Origin: JBEKTY01 sp049515555
GTDB lineage: Bacteria > Planctomycetota > Planctomycetia > Pirellulales > Thermoguttaceae
Reading direction: 5' to 3'
Assembly (NCBI GenBank): GCA_049515555.1
Contig: JBEKTY010000056.1
Span: 8,778 to 72,777, forward strand
DNA: 64,000 nucleotides
The notes below the pieces were generated by a model. The model was not told the origin of the DNA and did not search any database. It saw only the letters and a list, made by a program, of their open reading frames with translations. Below, piece after piece: positions 1 to 7,825 of the stretch. The first letter of the stretch is position 1. Each line of letters opens with the position of its first letter. A program made the position numbers and the translations under genes.

Positions 1-1
1 G

Positions 2-2149
2 TTGGCCGTGAACAAGCCGGAGCAGAAGGTCGAGTGGGGCCGGCTGACGGCGGGCCCGCTGCTGGCCCTGCGGGTGGGCACGCAGGAGCAGCCGCTGCTG
101 GAGACCATGGGCGACGACGTGCGGATCGACTGGGGCTATGCCTACGCGGTGGCGCCGGCCGACGAGGTACACTCTGCGATCGGCGCGCTTAAGGCGATCA
201 TCGACCGCTTCGTGGCGCAGGGCGACCTGCCGGCCGCCGACGACCAGCGGATGCCCCGGGCCGTGAGCGATGCCGAGCCGCTGATGGCGTTCCAGTTCGA
301 TCTGGGCTGCGTGGGCCGCTTGCCGGTTTCGCGGCACGTGATGGTGGCCTACGACGAGATCTATGCGATCAAGTTCTTCGGCCGGAAGTTGCGGCCCTAT
401 TGGCGGCGGGGCGATCGGCCAAAGGGGACAGTCCCATTTTCGGCCTGTCCGGGGGGACAGGCGGACGAAAATTGGGACAGTCCCCGCAAGCTGTTCCAGG
501 CCGCCGAGCGGGACTATGCGCAGTTGACGACCCGCTGCGAGAAATTCGACTGCGAGCTCATGGCCGACATGACGCGAGTGGGCGGCCCGCGCTACGCCCA
601 GATCTGTGCCTTGGCCTACCGGCAGTGCCTGGCGGCCACGGGACTGGCCGCCGACGCCGCGGGCCAGCCGCTCTTGTTCACCAAGGAGAACACCAGCAAC
701 GGCGACATTGCCACGGTGGACGTGATCTTCCCGATGGGTCCCATTTTCGTGTGGCTGAGCCCCACGCTGGCCAAGGCCTCGCTGGTGCCGGTGTTGCAGT
801 ACTCGGTCTCGGACCACTGGAAGTTCCGCTGCGCCCCGCACGACCTGGGGACCTACCCGGTGTGCATGGGCCGCGACGACGGCGGCGAGGCCATGCCCGT
901 CGAGGAGAGCGGCAACATGCTCATTCTGTGCGACGCGATCGCCAAGGCCGAGGGCAACGCCGATTTCGTAACGCCCTGGTGGCCGCTCTTGACGCGCTGG
1001 GCGGGCTTCCTCGAGCAGTTCGGCCTGGACCCCGAGAACCAGCTCTGCACCGACGATTTCATGGGCCACCTGGCGCACAACGCCAATCTTTCGGTGAAGG
1101 CCGTCGTGGCCCTGGCGGCCTACGGCGACTTGTGCCGGCGGCGGGGCGACGCGGCCGGCGCCCGGCGCTACGCCAAGCTGGTCAAGGCCGACTCCGAGCA
1201 CTGGCTGAAGGCCGCGGCCGACGGCGACCATTCTCGGTTGGCCTTCGACAAGCCCGGCACCTGGAGCCAGAAGTACAACCTGGTGTGGGATCAGATCCTG
1301 GGCCTGAAGGCCTTTCCGCCCAGCGTGGCGCGGCAGGAAATCGCCTATTACAAGAAGGTCATGCAGCCCTTCGGCGTGCCCTTGGACTCGCGGACCCGGC
1401 TGACGAAGACGGACTGGTCGATCTGGTCGGCGACCATGGCCGAGGAGCCGGCGGATTTCCAGGCCCTCATCTCGCCCATCTACGACTACCTGAACCGCAC
1501 CACGGCCCGCTCGCCGCTGGTCGATTCCTACGTGACCGACAATGCGGCGAGCGACGGGATGCACGCCCGGCCGGTGATCGGCGGCGTGTTCATCAAGATG
1601 CTCACCGACGAGGCGGTGTGGCAGAAGTGGGCCGCCCGGGATCGGGCCAAGGTGGGCCCCTGGGCGCCGCTGCCCAAGCCGCCCACGGTAACCGAGGTCG
1701 TGCCCAGCTCGCAGCATCGGCCGCAGCAGTGGCGATACACGTTCCAGCGGCCGCCGGCCGGCTGGCAGGAGCCGGACTTCGACGCCGCCGGCTGGCGGCA
1801 GGGGCCCGGCGGATTCGGCACCGCCGGCACGCCCGGCGCCGTCGTGGGCACGACCTGGAACACCGACGACATCTGGCTCCGCCGGGAGTTCGTCATGCCG
1901 GCCGGGAAGCACCCCCATCTCCAGTTCCTGGTCTATCACGACGAGGACGTGGAGATTTACGTCGATGGCGTGTTGGCGGCCAAGGAGCCGGGGTTCCTCT
2001 CCGCCTACCAGCCGCTGGAGATCCGGCCCGCGGCCAAGGCCCTGCTCGTGCCGGGGGCGCGGATCACCCTGGCCGTGCACTGCCACCAGACCACGGGCGG
2101 CCAGGGCGTCGACGTGGGGGTGATCGACGTGTCGGAGACAAACGAGTAG
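2..2149 (+). CDS. Glutaminase A-like secreted protein (DUF4965/DUF1793), 5' partial
   Basis: The frame is open from the first bases, so the N-terminus (and any signal peptide) lies outside the window; 715 residues are visible. The central part resembles the DUF4965/DUF1793 glutaminase-A-like family: a helical (alpha/alpha)6-type region with motifs such as FTKENTSNGD and CTDDFMGHLAHNANLS. The last 140 residues look like a galactose-binding beta-sandwich (WRYTFQRPPAGW, then DDIWLRREF). In planctomycetes such proteins are usually exported and are annotated as glutaminase or glycoside-hydrolase-like; the true substrate is unknown. Around residues 140-165 the frame is interrupted by a GGGGACAGTCCC palindrome that adds a peptide (KGTVPFS...) without breaking it. 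The next gene, a propeller protein, follows in the same direction after a 191 bp repeat element. Confidence 0.8.
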   Translation: MAVNKPEQKVEWGRLTAGPLLALRVGTQEQPLLETMGDDVRIDWGYAYAVAPADEVHSAIGALKAIIDRFVAQGDLPAADDQRMPRAVSDAEPLMAFQFDLGCVGRLPVSRHVMVAYDEIYAIKFFGRKLRPYWRRGDRPKGTVPFSACPGGQADENWDSPRKLFQAAERDYAQLTTRCEKFDCELMADMTRVGGPRYAQICALAYRQCLAATGLAADAAGQPLLFTKENTSNGDIATVDVIFPMGPIFVWLSPTLAKASLVPVLQYSVSDHWKFRCAPHDLGTYPVCMGRDDGGEAMPVEESGNMLILCDAIAKAEGNADFVTPWWPLLTRWAGFLEQFGLDPENQLCTDDFMGHLAHNANLSVKAVVALAAYGDLCRRRGDAAGARRYAKLVKADSEHWLKAAADGDHSRLAFDKPGTWSQKYNLVWDQILGLKAFPPSVARQEIAYYKKVMQPFGVPLDSRTRLTKTDWSIWSATMAEEPADFQALISPIYDYLNRTTARSPLVDSYVTDNAASDGMHARPVIGGVFIKMLTDEAVWQKWAARDRAKVGPWAPLPKPPTVTEVVPSSQHRPQQWRYTFQRPPAGWQEPDFDAAGWRQGPGGFGTAGTPGAVVGTTWNTDDIWLRREFVMPAGKHPHLQFLVYHDEDVEIYVDGVLAAKEPGFLSAYQPLEIRPAAKALLVPGARITLAVHCHQTTGGQGVDVGVIDVSETNE
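424..485. repeat. GGGGACAGTCCC palindromic element, copy A (inside CDS)
   Basis: The left arm GGGGACAGTCCCATTTTCG is at 424-442 and the inverted right arm, ending in TTGGGACAGTCCCC, is at 466-485. The element lies wholly inside the first gene and keeps its frame. Other copies are at 18897, 23867 and 53074. The layout resembles REP elements mobilised by RAYT (TnpA_REP) transposases; no such transposase is in the window. Confidence 0.85.
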
Positions 2150-2163
2150 GGGGTATTTCACAA

Positions 2164-2354
2164 GCTGGGGTTTTGCAAGTTGCGGATGCCTGGTCCCCTC
2201 TCCCTCCGGGAGAGGGTTAGGGTGAGGGAGAAGTGGTGAGGGTCCCGTCTCTCCAGTTTTCGTGACCCACGCAGGCTCCCCTCACCCCGGCCCTCTCCCG
2301 GAGGGAGAGGGAGACTGCTTTTGCGGCCCGTACCCTAATTTGCAACAGCCCAGC
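2164..2354. repeat. 191 bp inverted-repeat element with nested REPs, copy 1
   Basis: It starts GCTGGGGTTTTGCAAG and ends TTTGCAACAGCCCAGC, imperfect terminal inverted repeats of about 16 bp. It carries two facing copies of the CCCTCTCCCTCCGGGAGAGGG repeat, at about 2197-2232 and 2279-2312. A second copy of almost the same length is at 60295-60486. There is no coding capacity, so it looks MITE-like; no clear target duplication is visible. It lies between the glutaminase-like and propeller genes. Confidence 0.7.
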
Positions 2355-2380
2355 ACTAGCGAACCAAGGGACCGAGCAGC

Positions 2381-3928
2381 ATGACAAATCACGCGCTCTT
2401 GGGTCTGACGGCCGCGGCGGCGATTCTTTTGACCGCCGGCGGCGCGGCGGCCGGCGACTGGTCGCAATGGTGCGGCTCGGACGGCAAGAACATGGTCTCG
2501 GCCGAGAAGGGCCTGCCGGAGACGTTCGTGCCCGGCAAAAAACGCGCCGACCGCACGATCGACCTCTCGACCGCCCAGGGCGTGAAGTGGGGGGTGAAAC
2601 TGGGCGACGCCCTGTACTCCACGCCGGCCGTCGCGGAGGGCAAGGTATTCATCGGCGGCGTCGAGTCGCAGGACGGGATCTTCAGTTGCCTGGACGAGGC
2701 CAGCGGCCGACTGCGGTGGCAGTGGCGGGCCCCGCCGCGGAAGGTCCCCCAAACGATGAACGGATTCTCGATCGGCATCGGCTCGATTCCGGCCCAAATG
2801 GGTGTCTGCTCGTCGCCCGCCGTCGAGCAGGGCCGCGTATATTTCGTCAGCCAGCGCTTCGAGGTGCTGTGCCTGGACGCCGCGGGCCAGCCGCCGGGGC
2901 CGCAGGCCGGCCAGCCGCGGGTCATCTGGAAGCTGGACATGTTCGACGCCCTGGGCGTGTTCCCCTGTGACGCCTGCGACGGCTCGCCCCTGGTGGACGG
3001 CGACGTGCTGTACGTCTCGACCTCCAACGGCGTGGACCGCAACACGTTCCAGGACCCGGCCAAAGAGCGGAACCGCAAGGTGCCGGCCCCCAACGCCCCC
3101 AACCTGATCGCCCTGGACAAACACAGCGGCACCTTGCTGGCCACCGACCAGACGCGGATCAGCGACAACCTGCCCCACGGGCAATGGTCGTCGCCCGGGC
3201 TGGGCCGCGTCGGCGGGCGCAAGCTGGTGTTCTACGGCGGCGGCGACGGCCGGTGCTACGCCCTCGAGGCCCTCTCGGCCATGCCCCCCAATCCCGTCCG
3301 GCTGCGGACGGTTTGGTCCTGCGACTGTGTCCCGCCCGAGTACAAGGGCACCGGCCGCATGGACCCCGTAACGTACTATTGCCTGGGCGATCGCCGCGTG
3401 CGGGGTACGCTGAACAAGGACGACGGGCACTTCGTGGGCCTGAGCGAGATCATCGCCACGCCGGTGTTCCTCGATGGTCGGGTGTACGTGGCCATCGGCC
3501 GCGATCCGGCCCATGGCCGCGGCCGCGGCGCGCTGTGCTGCATCGACGCCGCCGGCAGCGGCGACATCACCTCCAGCGGCAAGCTCTGGAGCTACCAGGG
3601 CGTCGAGCGTACGCTCTCCACCGTCTCGGTCGCCGACGGCCTGCTCTACCTCTCCGACCGCGGCGGACGGCTGCACTGCCTCGATGCCCAGACCGGAAAA
3701 TGTTGCTGGGTCTACGACGCCCACTGCGAGGTCTGGGGCTCGACCCTGGTGGCCGACGGGAAAGTCTACATGCCCACCGCCAAGGGCCTGTCGGTGCTCG
3801 CGGCCGGCAAGCGGATGAAAGTCCTGAGCCACATCAATCTCGGCGGGCGGGTCCTCGCCTCGCCCATCGTGGCCAACGGCACGCTGTACGTCGCCACCAC
3901 CGGCGGTTGGCTGTGGGCCGTAAAGTAG
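2381..3928 (+). CDS. Secreted PQQ-like beta-propeller protein
   Basis: 515 residues. The N-terminus is a typical Sec signal peptide (MTNHALLGLTAAAAILLTAGGAAAG), with likely cleavage near residue 25. The mature part has repeated blades of the PQQ_2/quinoprotein type: STPAVAEGKVFIGG, SSPAVEQGRVYFVS, CLDAQTGKCCWVYD, STLVADGKVYMPT and ASPIVANGTLYVATT. PQQ-like propellers of this kind are abundant exported proteins in planctomycetes; no dehydrogenase catalytic set was recognised, so an enzymatic role is not claimed. Several Cys residues could form disulphides outside the cytoplasm. It converges on the diadenylate cyclase gene, with a long perfect palindrome between them. Confidence 0.85.
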   Translation: MTNHALLGLTAAAAILLTAGGAAAGDWSQWCGSDGKNMVSAEKGLPETFVPGKKRADRTIDLSTAQGVKWGVKLGDALYSTPAVAEGKVFIGGVESQDGIFSCLDEASGRLRWQWRAPPRKVPQTMNGFSIGIGSIPAQMGVCSSPAVEQGRVYFVSQRFEVLCLDAAGQPPGPQAGQPRVIWKLDMFDALGVFPCDACDGSPLVDGDVLYVSTSNGVDRNTFQDPAKERNRKVPAPNAPNLIALDKHSGTLLATDQTRISDNLPHGQWSSPGLGRVGGRKLVFYGGGDGRCYALEALSAMPPNPVRLRTVWSCDCVPPEYKGTGRMDPVTYYCLGDRRVRGTLNKDDGHFVGLSEIIATPVFLDGRVYVAIGRDPAHGRGRGALCCIDAAGSGDITSSGKLWSYQGVERTLSTVSVADGLLYLSDRGGRLHCLDAQTGKCCWVYDAHCEVWGSTLVADGKVYMPTAKGLSVLAAGKRMKVLSHINLGGRVLASPIVANGTLYVATTGGWLWAVK

Positions 3929-3987
3929 CAGGCAACTGTAGGGTGCAGCGGAACGGGACAGAGCCCGTTCCCTACAGAATTCGCGCC

Positions 3988-4052
3988 GGGTGCCACTGCT
4001 GGCTTGTCCAGCAGTGACTCCAGCACTGCTGGACAAGCCAGCAGTGGCACCC
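3988..4052. repeat. 29-bp-arm inverted repeat, copy 1 (possible bidirectional terminator)
   Basis: Two perfect 29-base arms, 3988-4016 and 4024-4052, are separated by 7 bases; each starts or ends with GGGTGCCACTGCTGG or its complement, and each arm is itself partly palindromic (CACTGCTGG/CCAGCAGTG). It lies between two converging genes, so its RNA could fold on either strand. A second copy is at 19590-19654. Terminator function is inference; there is no U-tract. Confidence 0.8.
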
Positions 4053-4063
4053 ATCACCGCCCG

Positions 4064-5197
4064 TCAGTCCTCTTTCGGGCCCTCGTCGAAGCCTTTCCAG
4101 ACCATGGGCCGGCGCAGCGTGGGCTCGATGCGGAGCACCGTCTCGCCGTTCTGGAAGATGCGGACGGTGCCGTTGCTCTGGCTGACGGTGATGGCCACGG
4201 CGTTGGTGGCGCGGCTGATGGCGGCGGCCGCCCAGTGCCGCGCCCCCAGACCCTTGGACAACGTCACGTCGGCGGCCGAGCAGTCCAGGTAGCGGCAGGT
4301 GGCCTCGACCGTCCCGTCCGGCGAGACGATGATCGCCCCATCCATCTGGGCAATCTCCTTGATCCCCTCGCGGACCCGCGGATCGTTGAGATTCCGCTCC
4401 TTGCGGCTGTAGCCCTTTACCGGATCGAACCCGGCCGGCCGGCTGCAAGCCAGCACCTTCCGCGAGTCGCCGACCACCAGCAGCGTGCCCACCGGCTTGC
4501 CCTCCCGGCCGTCGCGACCGATTTCCACGGCCAGGTCCACGACGATCTTCAGCGTGTCCAGCGGCACGCGGGTTTCCAATTGCCGCAGGTCGCGGCCGGT
4601 GAGCCGATTGAGGTGCTCGTCCAGATTGATCACGCTCAGCGAGTCCACCGACTCGGCGTCAAATCCGCTATAGAGCGCGGCCACGGCCGAGCCGGGGGCC
4701 AGCACGTCGTCGGCCACCGCCTCGAGTACCGCCTGGGTGAGTTTTTCGTTGACGGGGCTGTCGGGCATGTCCAGGCGGATGGGCTCCAGGCCCGCCTCCT
4801 TGGCTCCCACGAGCTGCTCGGAGGTATCCGCCGCCACCAGCAACTTGCAATCCGGCGCCATGTTCCGCAGCCGCTGCCAGTCGGCCGTGCTGTCCAACAA
4901 CAGCAAGATGGCGTCCACCCCCGCCGACTCGGTCAGCCGAACGGCCAGCGAGAAGAGGCTCTTGAACTGATCGGTCAGTCGTAGGGTTTGCACAGCCTCA
5001 CGTTCGGTCTCAGGCTGGAATTGGGGGCCGACGGCGGGGCCCCGGCCCGGCGGCGAGGCGCCCCCGGGCAGGAACCGCCCGCACCGCTCACCCGAAATCA
5101 GGCCCACGCCTTGCGTTGTGTCCACCGGCCCACAGGCACCCGGCACGACGACGGGACCTGCCGCCAGGAGCCCATCCGTAACGAGTAACCGGCACAT
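4064..5197 (-). CDS. Diadenylate cyclase, DacZ-like, with N-terminal pyruvate-kinase-like domain
   Basis: Makes c-di-AMP from two ATP. The C-terminal DAC (DisA_N) domain shows the DGA motif (DGAIIVSPDG, residues 286-295) and the RH motif in GLGARHWAAAAISRAT (from residue 317), followed by AVAITVSQSNGTVRIF. Residues about 70-240 look like an alpha/beta domain of the pyruvate-kinase C-terminal type (LLLLDSTADWQRL, ALYSGFDAESVD), as in archaeal DacZ, not the membrane segments of CdaA or the HhH/DNA-binding part of DisA. It should therefore be a soluble cytosolic enzyme. The only ATG start is used here, but the first 68 residues look unlike the family; a GTG at 4993 (just before QTLRLTDQF, preceded by GAGG) would give a more typical 309-residue protein. 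Confidence 0.82.
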   Translation of the reverse strand: MCRLLVTDGLLAAGPVVVPGACGPVDTTQGVGLISGERCGRFLPGGASPPGRGPAVGPQFQPETEREAVQTLRLTDQFKSLFSLAVRLTESAGVDAILLLLDSTADWQRLRNMAPDCKLLVAADTSEQLVGAKEAGLEPIRLDMPDSPVNEKLTQAVLEAVADDVLAPGSAVAALYSGFDAESVDSLSVINLDEHLNRLTGRDLRQLETRVPLDTLKIVVDLAVEIGRDGREGKPVGTLLVVGDSRKVLACSRPAGFDPVKGYSRKERNLNDPRVREGIKEIAQMDGAIIVSPDGTVEATCRYLDCSAADVTLSKGLGARHWAAAAISRATNAVAITVSQSNGTVRIFQNGETVLRIEPTLRRPMVWKGFDEGPKED

Positions 5198-5553
5198 ATC
5201 CGAGTATCCACCTTTATCCTAAAGATTCTGGCCGCCCGAGGCAACTGCAATCGGGCCGCATATAAAAGGCATCGGCTGTTGAAAACCGGAAGTGCGTCGA
5301 AAAGCCCTGGTTTCCCGGTCAAATCTGCGTCCGCGCCGGGCCCGCTCGGCCGCTTATAATCAATAATCAGTTTCTCGTACGGAAGGTCGGATGCTTGTAG
5401 GGTGGGTCGAGCGCAGCGAGCCCCACCGTCAGTTTTTCGCGGATTCTGGTGGGGCTTTTCTGCGCTCGACCCACCCTACGGCTCGACCCACCCTATGATC
5501 TCGCAATGCCGGGCAAGCTGGCAGCGGCATTCGATCCCCGCGCCGCGTGCGGG
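5198..5553. other. Intergenic region with inverted repeat
   Basis: No gene was found between the HEAT lipoprotein stop and the cyclase start. It contains an AT-rich stretch near 5353-5375 (TTATAATCAATAATCAG), which could hold a leftward promoter for the cyclase, and the GTAGGGTGGGTCGAG inverted repeat at 5398-5483. Confidence 0.5.
5398..5483. repeat. GTAGGGTGGGTCGAG inverted repeat, copy 1
   Basis: The arm GTAGGGTGGGTCGAGCGCAG pairs with CTGCGCTCGACCCACCCTAC; an inner GCCCCACC/GGTGGGGC pair is also present. A half-copy (CTCGACCCACCCTA) follows at about 5484-5498. Related copies are at 15902-15983 and, reduced to one arm, at 62750-62778. Confidence 0.75.
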
Positions 5554-6255
5554 TCACTTCAGCCCATGCCACAGTCGGTCGCCGAGCGCGGGCGACTGCT
5601 CCGGCTGCGCGGGGCCGCTCTTGACATACTCCCGCCACCGCACCACGTCGTGGCCGAAGTCCCGGCCAGTCAGCTCGTGGAGGGAATTGACGGCCACGTA
5701 CTGCATGGCCGGGTCGGGGTCGTCCAGGGCCGTGCCCAACGCCGGCACCGCCGCCAGGTCGTGCGAGTGGCCCAGGGCCCGGGCGGCCGCCATGCGAATG
5801 TCCTTGTCGATGTCGCTGCTCAAGACGCCGGCCAAGAGGCCGACGGCCTCGCGTCCCCCCCGCTTTCCCCAAACGGAACAGGCGGCCAGCCGGACACCGC
5901 TATCCGGATCGTTGAGGGCCTGACGCAAGACGCGGTCCGCCGTGGGACCGCCCAAGGCGAGCAGGGCCCGAATAATCGCCGAGCGGACGTTGGGATCCTC
6001 TTCCTTCCGGATCTCCTCGACCAGCTCCGCGGCCACCCGCTCCTTCTCCTCCGGCGCCAGTGAGGGGGCCTTCTGGGCCAACTCCTCCAGGCTCTTGATC
6101 CGCTCGCAAGGCGGTGTCACCCCCGGCACTTGGTCCAGTTGGATCGAGCCGAGCATCCAGGAGGGCCAGGTGGTCCGGTTCCCGCAACCGCCCCCCGACC
6201 AGACCGTCAGGCAGCAAACCAGCGCGAAGGTGAAGTTTCTGGCGGTGCCATCCAT
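5554..6255 (-). CDS. HEAT-repeat lipoprotein
   Basis: 233 residues. The N-terminus is a lipoprotein signal (FTFALVCCLTVWSGGGCGN, lipobox Cys near residue 24), so the protein is probably membrane-anchored outside the cytoplasm. The rest holds at least three HEAT/PBS-lyase-type repeats: DPNVRSAIIRALLALGG, DPDSGVRLAACSVWGKRGG, DKDIRMAAARALGHS and DPAMQYVAVNSLHELTG. Such solenoids bind other proteins; no catalytic residues are evident and the partner is unknown. It ends in LWHGLK, just downstream of the cyclase on the same strand but 356 bases away, so co-transcription is uncertain. Confidence 0.78.
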   Translation of the reverse strand: MDGTARNFTFALVCCLTVWSGGGCGNRTTWPSWMLGSIQLDQVPGVTPPCERIKSLEELAQKAPSLAPEEKERVAAELVEEIRKEEDPNVRSAIIRALLALGGPTADRVLRQALNDPDSGVRLAACSVWGKRGGREAVGLLAGVLSSDIDKDIRMAAARALGHSHDLAAVPALGTALDDPDPAMQYVAVNSLHELTGRDFGHDVVRWREYVKSGPAQPEQSPALGDRLWHGLK

Positions 6256-6478
6256 CCTGTCGGCCGCCCTGATTGGGGGGAGGCTGAGGTCTGACCAAGA
6301 CGAGAGGGGCAGACTATATCATTACCGGCCAGGTGTGCCAAGGTGAATAACCGCCGAAGGGGCTATAATTACTCAAAGCGTGCCGAGTAGTGGCTGGTGG
6401 CTGGTGACTAGCGGTTTATCCCCAGCCGGCATGGGGCCAAAGACCGAAGGCCTAAGACCAAAGACCTGTTTCGCGGCT

Positions 6479-7639
6479 ATGGCGCCAAACCTCAGCGATC
6501 CGCTCCGGCGCGTGTTTTGGATGGGCCTCGTGCTATTGGCCGCGGCCGGCGGCAATGCGGCCCGCGCGATGGACTACGTCACCCTCCGCCGCGGCGGCGA
6601 GACCCTGCGGGTCGAGGGCCGGCTGGTACTCACCGCCCAGGACGGCGGCATCCTGCTCCTGGCCCGCGACGGCGTGCTGTGGAACATCGAGCCGGCCGAG
6701 CAGGTGCGGCACACCAGCGACGAGCTGCCCTTCCACGCCTACCCGGCCCAGGAGCTGTCCAAGCGGGTGCTGGGCGGGCTGCCGCCGGGCTTCGAGGCCT
6801 ATCAGACGACGCATTACCTGGTGCTGCACCAAACGTCGCGGGCCTACGCGCAGTGGTGCGGGGCGCTGTTCGAGCGGTTGTACGGGGCCTTCCACAACGC
6901 CTGGAGCCACCGGGGGGTCGAGCTGGTCGAGCCCGAGTTCCCCCTGGTGGCGATCATCTTCGCCGACAAGCAGTCTTATGTGAAGTTTTCAGCCCGCGAC
7001 CTGGGCGATGCGGCCGAGACCATCATCGGCTATTTCAATCTGGCCACCAACCGCATGATCATGTACGACCTGACGGGCGCGGCGGGCGGGCGGTCGGCCC
7101 GCGGCAGCAGCACCGCCCAGATCAACCAGATCCTGGCCGATCCCGAGGCGGGGCGGGCCGTTTCTACCATCGTCCACGAGGCCACGCACCAGATCGCCTT
7201 TAATTGCGGCCTGCATGCCCGCTACAGCGATTGCCCGCTGTGGTTCAGCGAGGGCATTGCCATGTACTTCGAGACCCCCGACCTGCACAGCGCAAAGGGC
7301 TGGGCGGGGGTGGGGGTGGTCAATCGGGCCCGCCGGGCGCAGTTCCAAAGTTACCTCGCCCGCCGCGGGCCCGACTCGCTCAAGACGCTCATTACCGCCG
7401 ACACGCGGTTCCGCGATCCGAAGCAAGGCCTGGACGCCTATTCCGAAGCCTGGACCTTGACGTACTTTCTCTTGCGGCAGCACCTGAAGGAATACGTCGA
7501 TTACTTGAAAATGCTGTCGAAGAAGGGGCCGCTGCTGCGCGACGGCCCCCAACGCCGCCTGGAGGAGTTCGAGCACTACTTCGGCCCCTGGCAGAAAGTC
7601 GATGCCGATCTGTTGCGCTTCATGGCCCGGCTGAGGTAA
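6479..7639 (+). CDS. DUF1570 family exported protein, putative zinc protease
   Basis: 386 residues from the ATG at 6479, chosen because it gives a clean signal peptide (VFWMGLVLLAAAGGNAARA); the upstream in-frame ATG at 6380 begins in low-complexity sequence. The DUF1570 domain carries HEATHQIAFN (HExxH, the zinc/catalytic signature of gluzincin-like peptidases) followed by LWFSEGIAMYFE, which could supply the third ligand Glu. Such proteins are numerous in planctomycetes and are thought to be extracellular or periplasmic; the substrate is unknown. It is followed by GGGATTT tandem repeats and by dnaA on the opposite strand. Confidence 0.75.
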   Translation: MAPNLSDPLRRVFWMGLVLLAAAGGNAARAMDYVTLRRGGETLRVEGRLVLTAQDGGILLLARDGVLWNIEPAEQVRHTSDELPFHAYPAQELSKRVLGGLPPGFEAYQTTHYLVLHQTSRAYAQWCGALFERLYGAFHNAWSHRGVELVEPEFPLVAIIFADKQSYVKFSARDLGDAAETIIGYFNLATNRMIMYDLTGAAGGRSARGSSTAQINQILADPEAGRAVSTIVHEATHQIAFNCGLHARYSDCPLWFSEGIAMYFETPDLHSAKGWAGVGVVNRARRAQFQSYLARRGPDSLKTLITADTRFRDPKQGLDAYSEAWTLTYFLLRQHLKEYVDYLKMLSKKGPLLRDGPQRRLEEFEHYFGPWQKVDADLLRFMARLR

Positions 7640-7817
7640 GGGATTTGGGGATTTGGGGATTTGGGGATTTGGGGATTTGGGGATTTAGGGATTTGGGGAT
7701 TTGGGGTCTTCGGTCTTGGGTCTTAGGTCTTTGAGATTTCAGATTTGAGATCTCCGGTCCCCAGTCCCGCGCCCTAAATCCCCAAATCCCTAAATCCCCA
7801 AATCCCTAAATCCCCGC
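7640..7817. repeat. Facing GGGGATTT tandem arrays
   Basis: About nine copies of an 8-9 base unit (GGGGATTT/GGGATTT) occupy 7640-7708, and the inverted unit (AAATCCCC/AAATCCCT) fills 7772-7817. Between them lie short GGTCTT and AGATTT words. The whole could fold as a long imperfect hairpin between the converging DUF1570 and dnaA genes. Confidence 0.75.
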
Positions 7818-7825
7818 CCGGCAAG

